Shown: positions 1-8,365 of the stretch, piece after piece
Layout of the letters: the number at the start of each line of letters is the position of its first letter
Position numbering within the stretch: position 1 is the first letter of the stretch
Origin: Eggerthellales bacterium
GTDB lineage: Bacteria; Actinomycetota; Coriobacteriia; Coriobacteriales; Eggerthellaceae
Reading direction: 5' to 3'
Assembly (NCBI GenBank): GCA_029101185.1
Contig: JAQXQN010000050.1
Span: 1 to 51,319 of the forward strand
Length of the DNA: 51,319 nt
Notes under the pieces: generated by a model
What the model saw: the letters and a program-made list of their open reading frames with translations, nothing else
What the model was told of the DNA's origin: nothing
Databases searched by the model: none
Made by a program: the position numbers and the translations under genes

Positions 1-468
1 GAAGTAGAAGTAGCTCCCATCCGGTACGCCGGCAAACAGGGGGTTTTCCGCTTCAGTAAAGGCCACGGAGTTCCATCCCACATGGGGCACCTTTAACCTG
101 CGGCCATCAGCGGTCTCGGCAGGCATACGGGTGACCAGACCGGGAATGAGCCCCAACCCTGGGATGAACTGTCCCGGTTGGCACCCTTCGTCACCCCGAT
201 CATAAAGCAGTTGTAATCCAAGGCAGATACCCAGAAGGGGCGTGCCCGCCTGGGCCGCCCCGCGAATGGCGTCGGCCTGACCCGAGGCCTCCAGGATGCC
301 CATGGCATCGGCAAAGGAGCCTACCCCGGGCAGCACCAGCCCATCGGCAGAGAGGATGTCAGCGGGATCGTCGCTGATAAAGGCGTAGTAGCCCGCGTCT
401 TGCAGCCCGCGGCGCACGCTGGCCAGGTTGCCCCGCTGGTAGTCAATGATACAGATGCGTGCGGCCAT
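1..468 (-). CDS. hisH: Imidazole glycerol phosphate synthase subunit HisH (partial)
   Basis: Glutamine amidotransferase subunit of imidazole glycerol phosphate synthase; it supplies ammonia to HisF in histidine synthesis. Only the first 156 residues lie in the window and the C-terminus is cut off by the left edge. The N-terminus reads MAARICIIDYQRGNLASV, followed by the class-I amidotransferase features LVLPGVGSF and the nucleophile elbow GICLGLQLL. The ATG directly abuts the hisB stop codon (TAGATG, no gap), so translation is probably coupled. It is the last his gene visible in the operon; hisA and hisF would be expected beyond the edge. Confidence 0.93.
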   Translation of the reverse strand, partial: MAARICIIDYQRGNLASVRRGLQDAGYYAFISDDPADILSADGLVLPGVGSFADAMGILEASGQADAIRGAAQAGTPLLGICLGLQLLYDRGDEGCQPGQFIPGLGLIPGLVTRMPAETADGRRLKVPHVGWNSVAFTEAENPLFAGVPDGSYFYF

Positions 469-1053
469 CTACAGCGCCCCCTTGGTGGAGGGAACCCCCA
501 CAACCCGCGGGTCCGCCTCAACCGCCTGCCGCAGGCTGCGGGCCACGGATTTGAAGGCGGCCTCAAGGATGTGATGGCCGTTTTCGCCGCAGACCAGACG
601 GGCATGGAGGGTCACCCCCGCCTCCCGGGCAAAGGCAATAAAGAACTCCTTGGCCAGCTGGGTGTCAAAGGCACCCACGGCACACACTCCCACGGGCACG
701 TCGTAGTAGGCCTGCCCTCTGCCGGAGATGTCCACCGCGGACATGACCAGGGTCTCGTCCATGGGAAGCAGGCAATCCCCAAACCTGCGAATGCCGGCCT
801 TGTCCCCCAGGGCCTGGGCAAAGGCCTGCCCAAGGACGATGCCGCAGTCCTCCACCGTGTGATGGGAGTCCACCTCCAGGTCCCCCCTGCAGGTGAGCGC
901 CAGGTCAAAGCAGCCATGCCGGGCAAAGGCCACCAGCATGTGGTCGAAAAAGCCCACGCCCGTGGACACTTCGGCAGCACCTGTGCCATCCAAGTTCAGC
1001 GACAGAGTGATGTCGGTCTCTTTGGTGGTTCGGGAAATGGCGGCGGTCCTCAT
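469..1053 (-). CDS. hisB: Imidazoleglycerol-phosphate dehydratase HisB
   Basis: Monofunctional dehydratase of 194 residues, the usual length for the family; no phosphatase domain is fused. It converts imidazoleglycerol phosphate to imidazoleacetol phosphate in the cytosol. The manganese-binding signatures are present: GFFDHML at residues 34-40, DSHHTVED at 62-69 and [12 protein letters not shown] near the C-terminus. The Shine-Dalgarno AAAGGAG lies in the last codons of hisC, five bases before the ATG, and only two bases separate the genes. It is co-transcribed between hisC and hisH. Confidence 0.96.
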   Translation of the reverse strand: MRTAAISRTTKETDITLSLNLDGTGAAEVSTGVGFFDHMLVAFARHGCFDLALTCRGDLEVDSHHTVEDCGIVLGQAFAQALGDKAGIRRFGDCLLPMDETLVMSAVDISGRGQAYYDVPVGVCAVGAFDTQLAKEFFIAFAREAGVTLHARLVCGENGHHILEAAFKSVARSLRQAVEADPRVVGVPSTKGAL

Positions 1054-1055
1054 TA

Positions 1056-2207
1056 CTACTCCTTTACAATCTGGGCAAGCGCGGCAATCACGCGGTCGTT
1101 CTCCTCAGGGGTGCCCACGGTGATGCGCAGGCAGTCCTCAAGGCCAGGGGTGCTGCTGAAGTCCCGCACCAGGATTGAGCAACAATCCCGCAGCTGGCAC
1201 CACACCTGATGGGCATGGGGCACCCGCACCAGGATGAAGTTGGCGTCAGAGGGGTATGCCACGCATCCGGGGATGGCCCCAATTCGGGCTATGGCCTCAT
1301 CCCTGCTTGCCATAATGGCCCTGATGGCGGGCTGGAACGCTTCGGCATGCTCCACCGCCACCTGGGCGATGGCCTGGGCCGCCACGTCCACGGAATAAGG
1401 CTGCCTCACGGCGGAAAGCCCATCAATCACCGCAGGATCCGCCAGCAGGTATCCGCAGCGCACCCCGGCAAGGCAGAAGGCCTTGGAGAAGGTGCGCAGA
1501 CAGGCCACGTTGCGGCAGGCGGTCACAAGGGAGGTGCAGCTGGCCTGGGGGGAGGCAAACTCAATATAGGCCTCATCCACCAGGATGAGTGAGGTGGGGT
1601 TGGCGTGGGCCAGCCTTTGCACCCATACCGGGTCCACCAGGTTTCCCGTGGGGTTGTTTGGCGAGGTCAAAACCACAATCCCTCCGTTGCCCATGGCTGC
1701 CTCAACCGCCTGGGTGTCCACATCAAAGTCCGCGGTGCGGGGCACGTCCACGCACGGGGTGCCGGTAAGCTGGGCGTAGAGCTTGTAGACGGAGAAGGTG
1801 GGGATGCAGTTGATCAGGGGCATGCCGTCAGGGCCGCCAAAGGCCAGCAGCAGGTTGAAGAGCAGCTCGTCGCCACCGTTGGAGACGCACACGTTTCCCC
1901 TGGTCAGACCATGCCCCTGCCAGCTGGCAATGGCGTCGCGCAGGGCGTTGGACATGGGGTCTGGATACCGGTTGAAGGCCTGGTTGGCCACAGCCTGCAC
2001 CATAAGCTGCTGCACGGGGGCAGGCACACCGTAGGTGTTCTCGTTTGCGGACAGGAGCACGTCTACAGGAGTGAAGCCTGGGTCGTAGGGCGCAAAATCC
2101 CTAAAGCTTTGCCGCATGGGCACAGGCGGCAAATCCTGGCAGCAATCCTGGCGGCCGGCTGGCGAGGCTTGTAGTTCCTGGGTTTGAGAGCTGGTCTGCT
2201 GGGTCAT
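1056..2207 (-). CDS. hisC: Histidinol-phosphate aminotransferase HisC
   Basis: PLP-dependent class I/II aminotransferase of 383 residues that forms L-histidinol phosphate from imidazoleacetol phosphate and glutamate. Visible features are SANENTYG near the N-terminus, [17 protein letters not shown] (Asp about 211) and the PLP lysine in RTFSKAF (about 242). The ATG at 2207 is preferred over an upstream in-frame start because AGAAAG sits just before it and the extra 21 residues are arginine-rich and unlike the family. It has a short, cysteine-containing N-terminal extension of low conservation. It lies 125 bases downstream of hisD, with an intervening hairpin. Confidence 0.95.
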   Translation of the reverse strand: MTQQTSSQTQELQASPAGRQDCCQDLPPVPMRQSFRDFAPYDPGFTPVDVLLSANENTYGVPAPVQQLMVQAVANQAFNRYPDPMSNALRDAIASWQGHGLTRGNVCVSNGGDELLFNLLLAFGGPDGMPLINCIPTFSVYKLYAQLTGTPCVDVPRTADFDVDTQAVEAAMGNGGIVVLTSPNNPTGNLVDPVWVQRLAHANPTSLILVDEAYIEFASPQASCTSLVTACRNVACLRTFSKAFCLAGVRCGYLLADPAVIDGLSAVRQPYSVDVAAQAIAQVAVEHAEAFQPAIRAIMASRDEAIARIGAIPGCVAYPSDANFILVRVPHAHQVWCQLRDCCSILVRDFSSTPGLEDCLRITVGTPEENDRVIAALAQIVKE

Positions 2208-2295
2208 AAAAGGGCTTTCTTGAAGATGGTGGATGGCGAAGCGTGCGCGACATGCGCCTTCACGGCTCATGGGCCTTGGCGGCTCATGGGCCCAA

Positions 2296-2318
2296 GCGCC
2301 CCAGGTTATCTGGGGCGC
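2296..2318 (-). other. Intercistronic hairpin between hisD and hisC
   Basis: A perfect 9-bp inverted repeat (GCGCCCCAG, loop GTTAT, CTGGGGCGC) starts 14 bases after the hisD stop codon on the transcribed strand. No U-tract follows, so it is more likely an mRNA processing or stability element, or a weak pause, than a full terminator. Confidence 0.5.
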
Positions 2319-2332
2319 AGGCGTGGGCAGGA

Positions 2333-3697
2333 TTACTTCTTATAGGGAGGCCAAGCAATGGCGGTCAGGTCCATCTGAGCGGGATCAACGCCGTCATAGG
2401 ACTCCATCCCCTGCTCAAGTAGGTTGCGGCGCAGCCCCACGGACAGAGCGTGGGCCCACAACCCCTCGTGCTCGGCCATGATCTGGGTGGCGGGGGCGTC
2501 GTTGAGCAGGCCTGCAGGGGTATAGCAGACAACGGAGGACTGCTTTACGAAGTCGTCCACGCCCAAAGGGTTGGAAAACAGAGCGGTGCCGCCGGTGGGC
2601 AGGGTGTGATTGGGGCCTGCCACATAGTCTCCCAGGGGCTCGGAGCTCCAGTCTCCCACGAAGATGGCGCCGGCATTGTGAATCTTGCCCAGCAACGCCA
2701 TGGCGTCAGGGGCGTGCAGCTCCAAATGCTCGGGGGCGATGGTATCAACCGCCTTGCACGCGGTGTCAAGATCCGGGCACACCACAATGGTGCCCTGGCC
2801 GTCAAAGGAGGCCTGAGTGATCTGGGCCCGAGGGCTCTGGGCAACCATAGCATCGATCCTGCTGCATACCTGGGCGGCAAAATCCCCATCGGTGCACACC
2901 AAGTAGCAGGCGGCCATGGGATCATGCTCGGCCTGGGCCATCAGATCCGCCGCCACGATGGTAGCATCCGCAGGGCCATCCACCAGCACGCACACCTCAG
3001 AGGGGCCAGCCACCATGTCAATGCCCACATCACCGGAGACGATGTGTTTGGCAGCAGCCACATAGGCATTGCCCGGTCCCACAATCACGGACACATTGGG
3101 GATGGACTCGGTGCCATAGGCAAGGGCGGCAATGGCTTGAGCTCCGCCTACGGTGTAAATCTCATCCACTCCGGCCACCTTGGCTGCCGCAAGCGTGGCG
3201 GCAGAGATGCCCCCGTCAGGCTGGGGCGGGGTCACCATGACAATGCGCTCTACGCCGGCAACCTTGGCGGGAATCACGTCCATCAGCACCGTGGAGGGAT
3301 ACTGGGCACGGCCGCCAGGCACGTACACGCCGGCGGAATCTACCGGGGTGAACTTCACCCCAAGAATGGTGCCATCGGGCTTGGTGTTCATCCAGGACTG
3401 CCTGACCTGACGCTGATGGAAATCCCGAATCTGGTCCGCGGCCTTCTGCAGGGCCTCCACGTACTCGGGATCTGCCTGGTCAAGGGCACGGTCAAGCTTC
3501 TCCTGGGGAAAGCGGAAATCCTCCACCTCCACCTTGTCAAAATCCCGGCAGTACCTGCGCAGGGCGGCGTCGCCCTCCTGCTTCACCGTGTCCACGATTG
3601 CCTGGGCGGAGGCCATCACCGAGGCAGGCAGCACGCCCTGCCGAGGAAGCTGGCTTGCCTGAAGGGTCTGACCGGGCTGAAGTTCTATGGTCCTCAT
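2333..3697 (-). CDS. hisD: Histidinol dehydrogenase HisD
   Basis: Zinc-dependent enzyme that oxidises L-histidinol to histidine in two NAD-linked steps. The 454-residue product is near the family length of about 430. Recognisable segments are VYVPGGRAQYPS, GPGNAYVAAAKHIV, AGPSEV, QAEHDPMA (catalytic His/zinc region) and APEHLELHA. The start at 3697 (MRTIELQPG) is chosen because GAAAGG lies eight bases upstream; the alternative ATG at 3712 would make that ribosome site part of the coding sequence. It is the second gene of the his operon, 141 bases after hisZG. Confidence 0.96.
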   Translation of the reverse strand: MRTIELQPGQTLQASQLPRQGVLPASVMASAQAIVDTVKQEGDAALRRYCRDFDKVEVEDFRFPQEKLDRALDQADPEYVEALQKAADQIRDFHQRQVRQSWMNTKPDGTILGVKFTPVDSAGVYVPGGRAQYPSTVLMDVIPAKVAGVERIVMVTPPQPDGGISAATLAAAKVAGVDEIYTVGGAQAIAALAYGTESIPNVSVIVGPGNAYVAAAKHIVSGDVGIDMVAGPSEVCVLVDGPADATIVAADLMAQAEHDPMAACYLVCTDGDFAAQVCSRIDAMVAQSPRAQITQASFDGQGTIVVCPDLDTACKAVDTIAPEHLELHAPDAMALLGKIHNAGAIFVGDWSSEPLGDYVAGPNHTLPTGGTALFSNPLGVDDFVKQSSVVCYTPAGLLNDAPATQIMAEHEGLWAHALSVGLRRNLLEQGMESYDGVDPAQMDLTAIAWPPYKK

Positions 3698-3838
3698 GAT
3701 TCTTCCTTTCATGAATGGGTTTCCTGATGTGGCGCTCTTTCCTACATGACCTGATCTTTCCTGACGGTCTTACCTGGTCTGGCTGGTCTTATCTAACCCG
3801 ACCTGGCGTAGGCTGGAGCGCACGCTTCGACGGTATGG

Positions 3839-5569
3839 TTATTGCCTCTGGCAGGCGGCCAGGCGTGCGGCCAGGCGAGCCACCCGCCCGTCGCAGCGCA
3901 CCGAGGCCGGGCTGGCAAAGAACCGGGCGTTGCACTCGAGCACCGTGTCAACCACCTCCAAGTTGTTCTCCCTGAGGGTGGTGCCAGTTGCCGTGATGTC
4001 CACGATCCGGTCGGACAGGCCCACAATGGGACCAAGCTCGATGTTGCCGTGGAGGTGCACGATTTCCACCTGCTGGCCTTGACGGCGATAATACTCCCGG
4101 GTGATGCGGGGGTACTTAGTGGCAATCCGAAGGGTCCTATCCTGCGGCGGCTGGGGGGCGTCCGCCGGCTGGGCCACCACAAACCTACAGGAGCCGAAGC
4201 CCAGATCCACCAGCTGCACCAGGTCAAGGCCCGCTTCAATCAGGGAGTCCCGCCCACAGATGCCGCAATCCGCCCCGCCGCTGGCCACAAAAGCGGGAGC
4301 GTCGGTGGGCCGCACGATCACGTACTCCACCCCAGGCGCGCGCACGATCAGATGCCGGCCGGGATTTCGCAGGTCCTCCACGTCAAACCCGGCTGCCTCA
4401 AGCATGGCCACGCTGCCCTCAAACAACGACCCCTTGGGCACCGCGATTCTCAGCGGCCTGGATTCGTCAGATGCCGAAGCGTCCTGGGCAGCCTGTGCTG
4501 CCTGTGCCTTGAGCAGATGCTCCAGGCACAGGGCAAATCCCGCTGCGGGCACGTCCTTACAGCCAAGCTTGGCAAAGGAGTCATCGTAGCGGCCGCCGGA
4601 TCCCACCGGATCTGCAACCCCATCGGCAAACAGGGCAAACACCAAGCCGGTGTAATAATCAAAGGAATTGAGGATGGAAAAATCCACCACCGCGTTATCG
4701 GGCCAGCCCCGGGTCTGCATGGCCTCAAGGAGCCAGGACAGCTGCGGGATGCCCGTGTCCTGGGCGTCAAGGTCAATCCCCGCACGGGCAAGCAGGTTGC
4801 ACGCTTCGTCAAGGGCATCCTGACCGCCGCAGGTCCGGGGAAGAGCCTTGAGGGCCTCGGCCACAGCGGGGTCAAGTTCTCCCGATTCAACCAGGTCAAT
4901 GACGAAATCGTCCAGACCCACAAAGTCGGAGCTGTGAATGAACGAGAGCAGCCCGTCCTGGGCGTCAGCGGACAGGCCCGCCGCGGCAAGCAGCAGGTTC
5001 AGGGGCTTGACGCTGCCAAAGGCAATCTTCCATCGGCTGAGGCCGCAGGCCTGCAGACAGGAGGCGGCCATGCAGGCAAGCTCAACGTCGGCCTCAAGGC
5101 CCCCGGCGGCAATCAGCTCCGCGCCAATCTGGGTCAGCTGGCGGGTCTTGCCGGCATTTTGAGGCTGCTGGCGCACCACCGGACCGCAGTAGCGCAAACG
5201 AATCTGCCCCGCCCGAGGGTCAGAGGGCTGGCCGCCTTGCATGCACTGGCCGCCCTGCGCGTCCTGGCCGCCTTGCATGCCCTGGCCGCCCTGCGCGTTG
5301 CGCAGCTGGGTGGAAACCAACCGGGCAATGGGCATGGTGAAATCCGACCTGATGGTCAGCAGCCTGCCGTCGGAGTCAAACAGCCGAAAACTATCCCCCT
5401 CCTGGCCGGCCATCCTGTCGGGGGTACCTGCGTCCTCAAGCAGCGGAGTCTCCACAGGCGCATATCCTTGCTCCGCGAAGATACCGCTAACCAGCTGGCA
5501 GACCCGCTCCCGCTGCAAAGCCTCAGCGGGCAGGATGTCTCTAAATCCCTGAGGTGTCACCGGTCTCAC
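3839..5569 (-). CDS. hisG: HisZ-HisG fusion: ATP phosphoribosyltransferase with its regulatory subunit
   Basis: First enzyme of histidine synthesis, which joins ATP to PRPP. The 576-residue protein fuses two chains that are usually separate: an N-terminal HisZ domain (about residues 1-355, histidyl-tRNA synthetase-like, with TPQGFRDILP, TIRSDFTMPIARL and GGRYDD) and a C-terminal short-form HisG (from about 372, IAVPKGSLF, then TATGTTLREN in the PRPP loop). Short HisG needs HisZ for activity, so the fusion makes biochemical sense. The start is the GTG at 5569, seven bases after AAAGGAGG; in-frame ATGs further upstream lie before or inside this ribosome site. HisZ carries a 24-residue Gly-Gln repeat insertion, and the interdomain linker (DASAS) holds one ACGCTTCG motif. 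Confidence 0.93.
   Translation of the reverse strand: MRPVTPQGFRDILPAEALQRERVCQLVSGIFAEQGYAPVETPLLEDAGTPDRMAGQEGDSFRLFDSDGRLLTIRSDFTMPIARLVSTQLRNAQGGQGMQGGQDAQGGQCMQGGQPSDPRAGQIRLRYCGPVVRQQPQNAGKTRQLTQIGAELIAAGGLEADVELACMAASCLQACGLSRWKIAFGSVKPLNLLLAAAGLSADAQDGLLSFIHSSDFVGLDDFVIDLVESGELDPAVAEALKALPRTCGGQDALDEACNLLARAGIDLDAQDTGIPQLSWLLEAMQTRGWPDNAVVDFSILNSFDYYTGLVFALFADGVADPVGSGGRYDDSFAKLGCKDVPAAGFALCLEHLLKAQAAQAAQDASASDESRPLRIAVPKGSLFEGSVAMLEAAGFDVEDLRNPGRHLIVRAPGVEYVIVRPTDAPAFVASGGADCGICGRDSLIEAGLDLVQLVDLGFGSCRFVVAQPADAPQPPQDRTLRIATKYPRITREYYRRQGQQVEIVHLHGNIELGPIVGLSDRIVDITATGTTLRENNLEVVDTVLECNARFFASPASVRCDGRVARLAARLAACQRQ
5228..5299 (-). repeat. In-frame 18-bp tandem repeat inside hisZ
   Basis: Four 18-bp units (alternating two variants, so also 36 bp x2) encode NAQGGQ, GMQGGQ, DAQGGQ and CMQGGQ, about residues 91-114 of HisZG. 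The insertion falls in a loop between the TQLR helix and the RLRYCGPVVR strand of the synthetase-like fold. Confidence 0.85.
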
Positions 5570-5644
5570 CGCGACGCCTCCTTTCTTCATCATGTGCACG
5601 CCAACAGCCCTCAGGCCCCAGCGCCGCCCTTGCGTGGTGGATAC

Positions 5645-5675
5645 TTTATCACACTAGAGTGGTAAAGCGTTTCAA
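5645..5675 (-). promoter_or_regulatory. Candidate his operator and promoter
   Basis: A 22-bp imperfect palindrome at 5645-5666 has the pattern TTTA-n-CAC-n-CTAG-n-GTG-n-TAAA, symmetric except at two pairs. It overlaps a plausible promoter on the minus strand (TTGAAA at 5670-5675, 18-bp spacer, TGATAA at 5646-5651). It lies about 75 bases upstream of the hisZG start, where a repressor would control the whole his operon. A CTAG-centred palindrome is reminiscent of TrpR-type operators; the identity of the regulator is inference only. Confidence 0.55.
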
Positions 5676-5690
5676 ATCGGTGAACGAAAC

Positions 5691-5719
5691 AAAAAGCCGG
5701 GGTCACGGGGACCCCGGCT
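5691..5719 (-). terminator. Rho-independent terminator after the 307-residue membrane-anchored protein gene
   Basis: On the minus strand a 10-bp perfect stem (AGCCGGGGTC / GACCCCGGCT) with a five-base loop is followed directly by a run of T (TTTTTG). It starts about 20 bases past the stop codon at 5739 and insulates the his promoter downstream. Confidence 0.85.
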
Positions 5720-5738
5720 CGGATAAATCCTTGGCCTC

Positions 5739-6662
5739 CTATGCAGCATCCACCGTGATGTAGACCTGCCGGAGCACATCGTCGTAGTTTGACGACACGT
5801 TGTAGGTGGAATAGTCATAACTCAGACGAAGGGTCCAGGCCATCGAAGACTCATCGGTGCTACGGGCGGCAGTACCCGAAAAGGTGTACTGATCAGACAC
5901 CAGCGTGGCGCCGTCCTCGGAGAACTTGTGGTACTCGTCCTCCTGAGGAAGGGCGACCGAGCCCGCCTCCACCTTAAGGCCCACTTCTTCAAGCAAGGTC
6001 TCGACCACGTGGTCGGTGCCCACTGCATAATCAAAGGGCCAGTACTCGAAATTCAAAGACGCCATGGACACGGACAGGGCGGACTGGGTGATCACGTCGT
6101 CGGAATCCAAGGTCAGATACAGCCTCACGCCCGTATCACCCTGCGCATCCGCCAAAGACACGGTCAGCGTGGCGCCTACCACCTCGGTCTTCTTTTCCTC
6201 ACCCTCACCGGTGGTCTCCTCGATGGGGGTCTCCTTCTCAATGGCCGCCCCCGTACCCAAGGCCGCCAGGGCGTCTTCCCGGCCCATCCCCACCAGGGAT
6301 GCAATCTCAGGGGCAGGAATACGGGCCACCGAGGTGCTCGCATCGTCCACATTGTTCACATTGGTGGGCTGATCCACGGGAGCATCCGGCACCGCATTGG
6401 GATCATGGGAATCATTCCACAGCTTGTAGGCCCCGGCGCCAAGGGCAGCCATAGCCAGCATCAGCAGCACAAGACCCACAATCAGGACAATACGCTTGCG
6501 CTTGGACTTGACCCGATGCTCGTTAATGCGGGATTGCTGGGCCAAGTTCAACCCTCCGGTTTGCTCGGCACTCCTGCGTCGGGATTGAATCATGTCCTGC
6601 TTCTGAACGTCAAAGGCGGTCTGGACCTGAGGGTCGCGGCCATGTTTGGCGTGCTTTGCCAT
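5739..6662 (-). CDS. Conserved membrane-anchored protein of unknown function
   Basis: 307 residues. A charged cytoplasmic N-terminus (residues 1-57, rich in Lys, Arg and Gln) precedes one transmembrane helix at about 58-79, so the rest should be outside the membrane. An Asp/Pro/Thr-rich linker (about 83-115) leads to a globular domain with many acidic residues and a tyrosine-rich C-terminus. It has no lipobox and I recognise no family. GAAAGG lies eight bases before the ATG. It follows a small membrane protein gene with a terminator-like hairpin between them and is followed by its own terminator. The topology suggests an envelope role, but no function is assigned. Confidence 0.75.
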   Translation of the reverse strand: MAKHAKHGRDPQVQTAFDVQKQDMIQSRRRSAEQTGGLNLAQQSRINEHRVKSKRKRIVLIVGLVLLMLAMAALGAGAYKLWNDSHDPNAVPDAPVDQPTNVNNVDDASTSVARIPAPEIASLVGMGREDALAALGTGAAIEKETPIEETTGEGEEKKTEVVGATLTVSLADAQGDTGVRLYLTLDSDDVITQSALSVSMASLNFEYWPFDYAVGTDHVVETLLEEVGLKVEAGSVALPQEDEYHKFSEDGATLVSDQYTFSGTAARSTDESSMAWTLRLSYDYSTYNVSSNYDDVLRQVYITVDAA

Positions 6663-6682
6663 ACACGATTCCTTTCAACGGC

Positions 6683-6706
6683 AAAACCCCTGTGACCAGG
6701 GGTTTT
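6683..6706 (-). terminator. Hairpin terminator or attenuator between two membrane-protein genes
   Basis: Perfect 10-bp stem AAAACCCCTG / CAGGGGTTTT with a four-base loop; the arms end in A and T runs so it could work in both directions. It lies 19 bases after the 46-residue gene and about 20 bases before the start of the 307-residue gene, so it may partially attenuate read-through. Confidence 0.65.
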
Positions 6707-6725
6707 GTACACTTTCATACAAGAA

Positions 6726-6866
6726 TTAGAACACCAGCACGTACACGACGAAGCACACCAGGAACAGGAGCGCGGCGCCAATGACAACCTTTTGAGTCTT
6801 GCCCATCACGGGGCCCTGAAGATCTTCCAGGGTCTGCTCTCGGTACTCTTCCTGTTTCTTTGCCAT
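6726..6866 (-). CDS. Small single-span membrane protein (46 aa)
   Basis: A 46-residue product begins MAKKQEEYREQTLEDLQGPV and ends in one hydrophobic helix (about residues 26-46) that stops almost at the C-terminus. This layout resembles a tail-anchored or very small membrane protein. A strong AGGAGG lies six bases before the ATG and the frame is closed cleanly by TAA, followed by a terminator hairpin. It sits 29 bases downstream of the solute-binding lipoprotein gene and is probably co-transcribed with it. Function unknown. Confidence 0.7.
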   Translation of the reverse strand: MAKKQEEYREQTLEDLQGPVMGKTQKVVIGAALLFLVCFVVYVLVF

Positions 6867-6895
6867 TTCTGCCTCCTATCTGGGCTCACGGACCG

Positions 6896-7834
6896 TTACT
6901 CGGTCACCGCGTTAGACCCTGCGGTGGATTCGGAGCCAGCGGCGTCACCCTCGGCATCGGAGCCGCCTGCGGCAGGCACGGCAGTTTCGATCACCGGCAG
7001 GTTGGACAGGTCAATCACGGTACCCAGGTTGCGGGTACTCAACAGGCTGCCAATGCCATTTGAGGCAATGCCAGAGAGGGAGTTGGCCACCGCCTGCTGC
7101 AGATCTGTATTGGAGGCGGCAATGGCCACCCGGTATCCGGACGCTTCGCCAAGCAAAGCAACAGGAACCACATCGAGGTTTTGATAGGTGACCACATACG
7201 AGCCAATCACCGCGTCCGCCGCCACAAACTGGGCAGCGCCGGACTGGTAGGAAGAGAAGGCGGACATCAGGTCGGAGCTAGAGACCACGCACCCTTCGCC
7301 AAAGGCATTGGTAACCGCCCAGGCGCTGGTGGAGGAGTCCTGAGCCGCAATCATGGGCAGGCTTTCACCTACGGGGTTGGGCACCGTGGCATCAGAAGCG
7401 CCAAACAGGACCACGCCGGAGGAGATGTAGGCCTCGGAAAGCCACACATTCTCGGACTCGACGCTAGAACCCGCTCCCATGACCATGTCCACGGAGCCAT
7501 TGACCAGGGCTTCCTCAATGGCGGCGGGATCCGTGCCAAGGGTCACCACTTCAAGCTTCAGGCCCAGATCATCGGCGATAGCAGCGGCAAAATCCACATC
7601 CAAGCCCCCCATGGAGCTGGAAGTCTCAATCACAAAGGGAGCTCCACCAGTCACGCCTACCCGCAGCACCCCGTCCTGGGCGATGGCGGGAGACGTGATG
7701 GAGGGGGTCAGCTCCTTAGGGGTGTACTCCTCCTGGGTGCACCCGGTCAAACCCAAAGCCATGGCGGCGGACACGCCCACGGCACAGGCAAACGCAGCAA
7801 GTCGCTTCATTGACTCATACCTCTTCTCGCTCAT
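6896..7834 (-). CDS. Family-3 solute-binding lipoprotein
   Basis: Extracellular substrate-binding protein of the bacterial family-3 type (amino-acid-like ligands), 312 residues. A positively charged N-terminus is followed by a hydrophobic signal and the lipobox LTGC, so it should be lipid-anchored. The mature part opens with LRVGVTGGAPFV, the typical first strand and ligand loop, then GLDVDFAAAIADDLGL. The C-terminal tail is rich in Ala, Gly and Ser. No permease or ATPase gene is adjacent, so it may be an orphan or feed a transporter elsewhere. The start at 7834 is likely; the ATG at 7810 (MKRLAAF) is an alternative with AGAGG upstream. Confidence 0.82.
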   Translation of the reverse strand: MSEKRYESMKRLAAFACAVGVSAAMALGLTGCTQEEYTPKELTPSITSPAIAQDGVLRVGVTGGAPFVIETSSSMGGLDVDFAAAIADDLGLKLEVVTLGTDPAAIEEALVNGSVDMVMGAGSSVESENVWLSEAYISSGVVLFGASDATVPNPVGESLPMIAAQDSSTSAWAVTNAFGEGCVVSSSDLMSAFSSYQSGAAQFVAADAVIGSYVVTYQNLDVVPVALLGEASGYRVAIAASNTDLQQAVANSLSGIASNGIGSLLSTRNLGTVIDLSNLPVIETAVPAAGGSDAEGDAAGSESTAGSNAVTE

Positions 7835-8223
7835 ATCAGGCTCTTCTTCCGGCTGACCTAGTCTTTGCCCCCACACTCGCGCACTGGGGGTTTGCAGCTT
7901 ACCGCCACGCCGCCCTCTCCCCTGGCGCGACACCGTGCCGCGCAGCACATACAGGGGGTGCGTCTTACCTCTAGGATACGCCATGCTCACGAAACCGCTT
8001 ACGTGGATCCTTTCGACCGCATCTGCCGTGGACTAGGAGCGCAAACTTCTGGCGAAGCGTGCTGAGCACCCTTGCCAAAGGCCCGCTTGCGCGTACGCTC
8101 CGCAACTACAGACCCGAAAGAAGTACCGCAAAATTCTATCAGACTTTTGCCCTGGGGCTTCATAGGCGACGTTTCCCCTTTTCCGCATGGAAAAACCAAC
8201 ACATTTTCCTCCCCTGGGCGTTT

Positions 8224-8303
8224 CCCGCCTGCGCCGGCACCCGCCTGCGTCAGCGCCCGCCTGCGTCAGCGCCCGCCTGCGCCGGCACCCGCCTGCGCCT
8301 GTG
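8224..8303. repeat. 16-bp tandem repeat x5
   Basis: Five contiguous 16-bp units starting CCCGCCTGCG, with two alternating tails (CCGGCA and TCAGCG); the fifth is diverged. The array lies about 60 bases upstream of the pnuC start. Confidence 0.9.
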
Positions 8304-8352
8304 AAGCGCCCATGGCACAACCCCTGTGGATGCGCGATACGGCCAGGTGTGG

Positions 8353-8365
8353 CATAATCCCTGTC
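8353..8365 (+). promoter_or_regulatory. Putative -10 element for a leaderless pnuC transcript
   Basis: CATAAT at 8353-8358 ends seven bases before the ATG, and no Shine-Dalgarno is present in the intervening sequence. If it is the -10 box, transcription starts at or beside the A of the start codon. No clear -35 is seen. Confidence 0.45.

Larger units (their letters stand above)
7835..8365. other. Intergenic region upstream of pnuC
   Basis: About 530 bases without a supportable gene. It holds one CGAAGCGT motif copy (8053-8060), a 16-bp tandem array (8224-8303) and the pnuC promoter at its right end. Open frames crossing it have no ribosome site and resemble no known protein. Confidence 0.6.

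Noticed and set aside
400-1209. Long plus-strand frames opposite the his genes (also opposite hisD, hisZG and others)
   Set aside because: They mirror strongly supported genes on the other strand, lack ribosome sites and have low-complexity His/Gly-rich translations.
7835-8365. N-terminal extension of PnuC from 8072
   Set aside because: The extra 98 residues are Pro/Ala/Arg-rich translation of the 16-bp repeat, and PnuC homology starts at the ATG at 8366.
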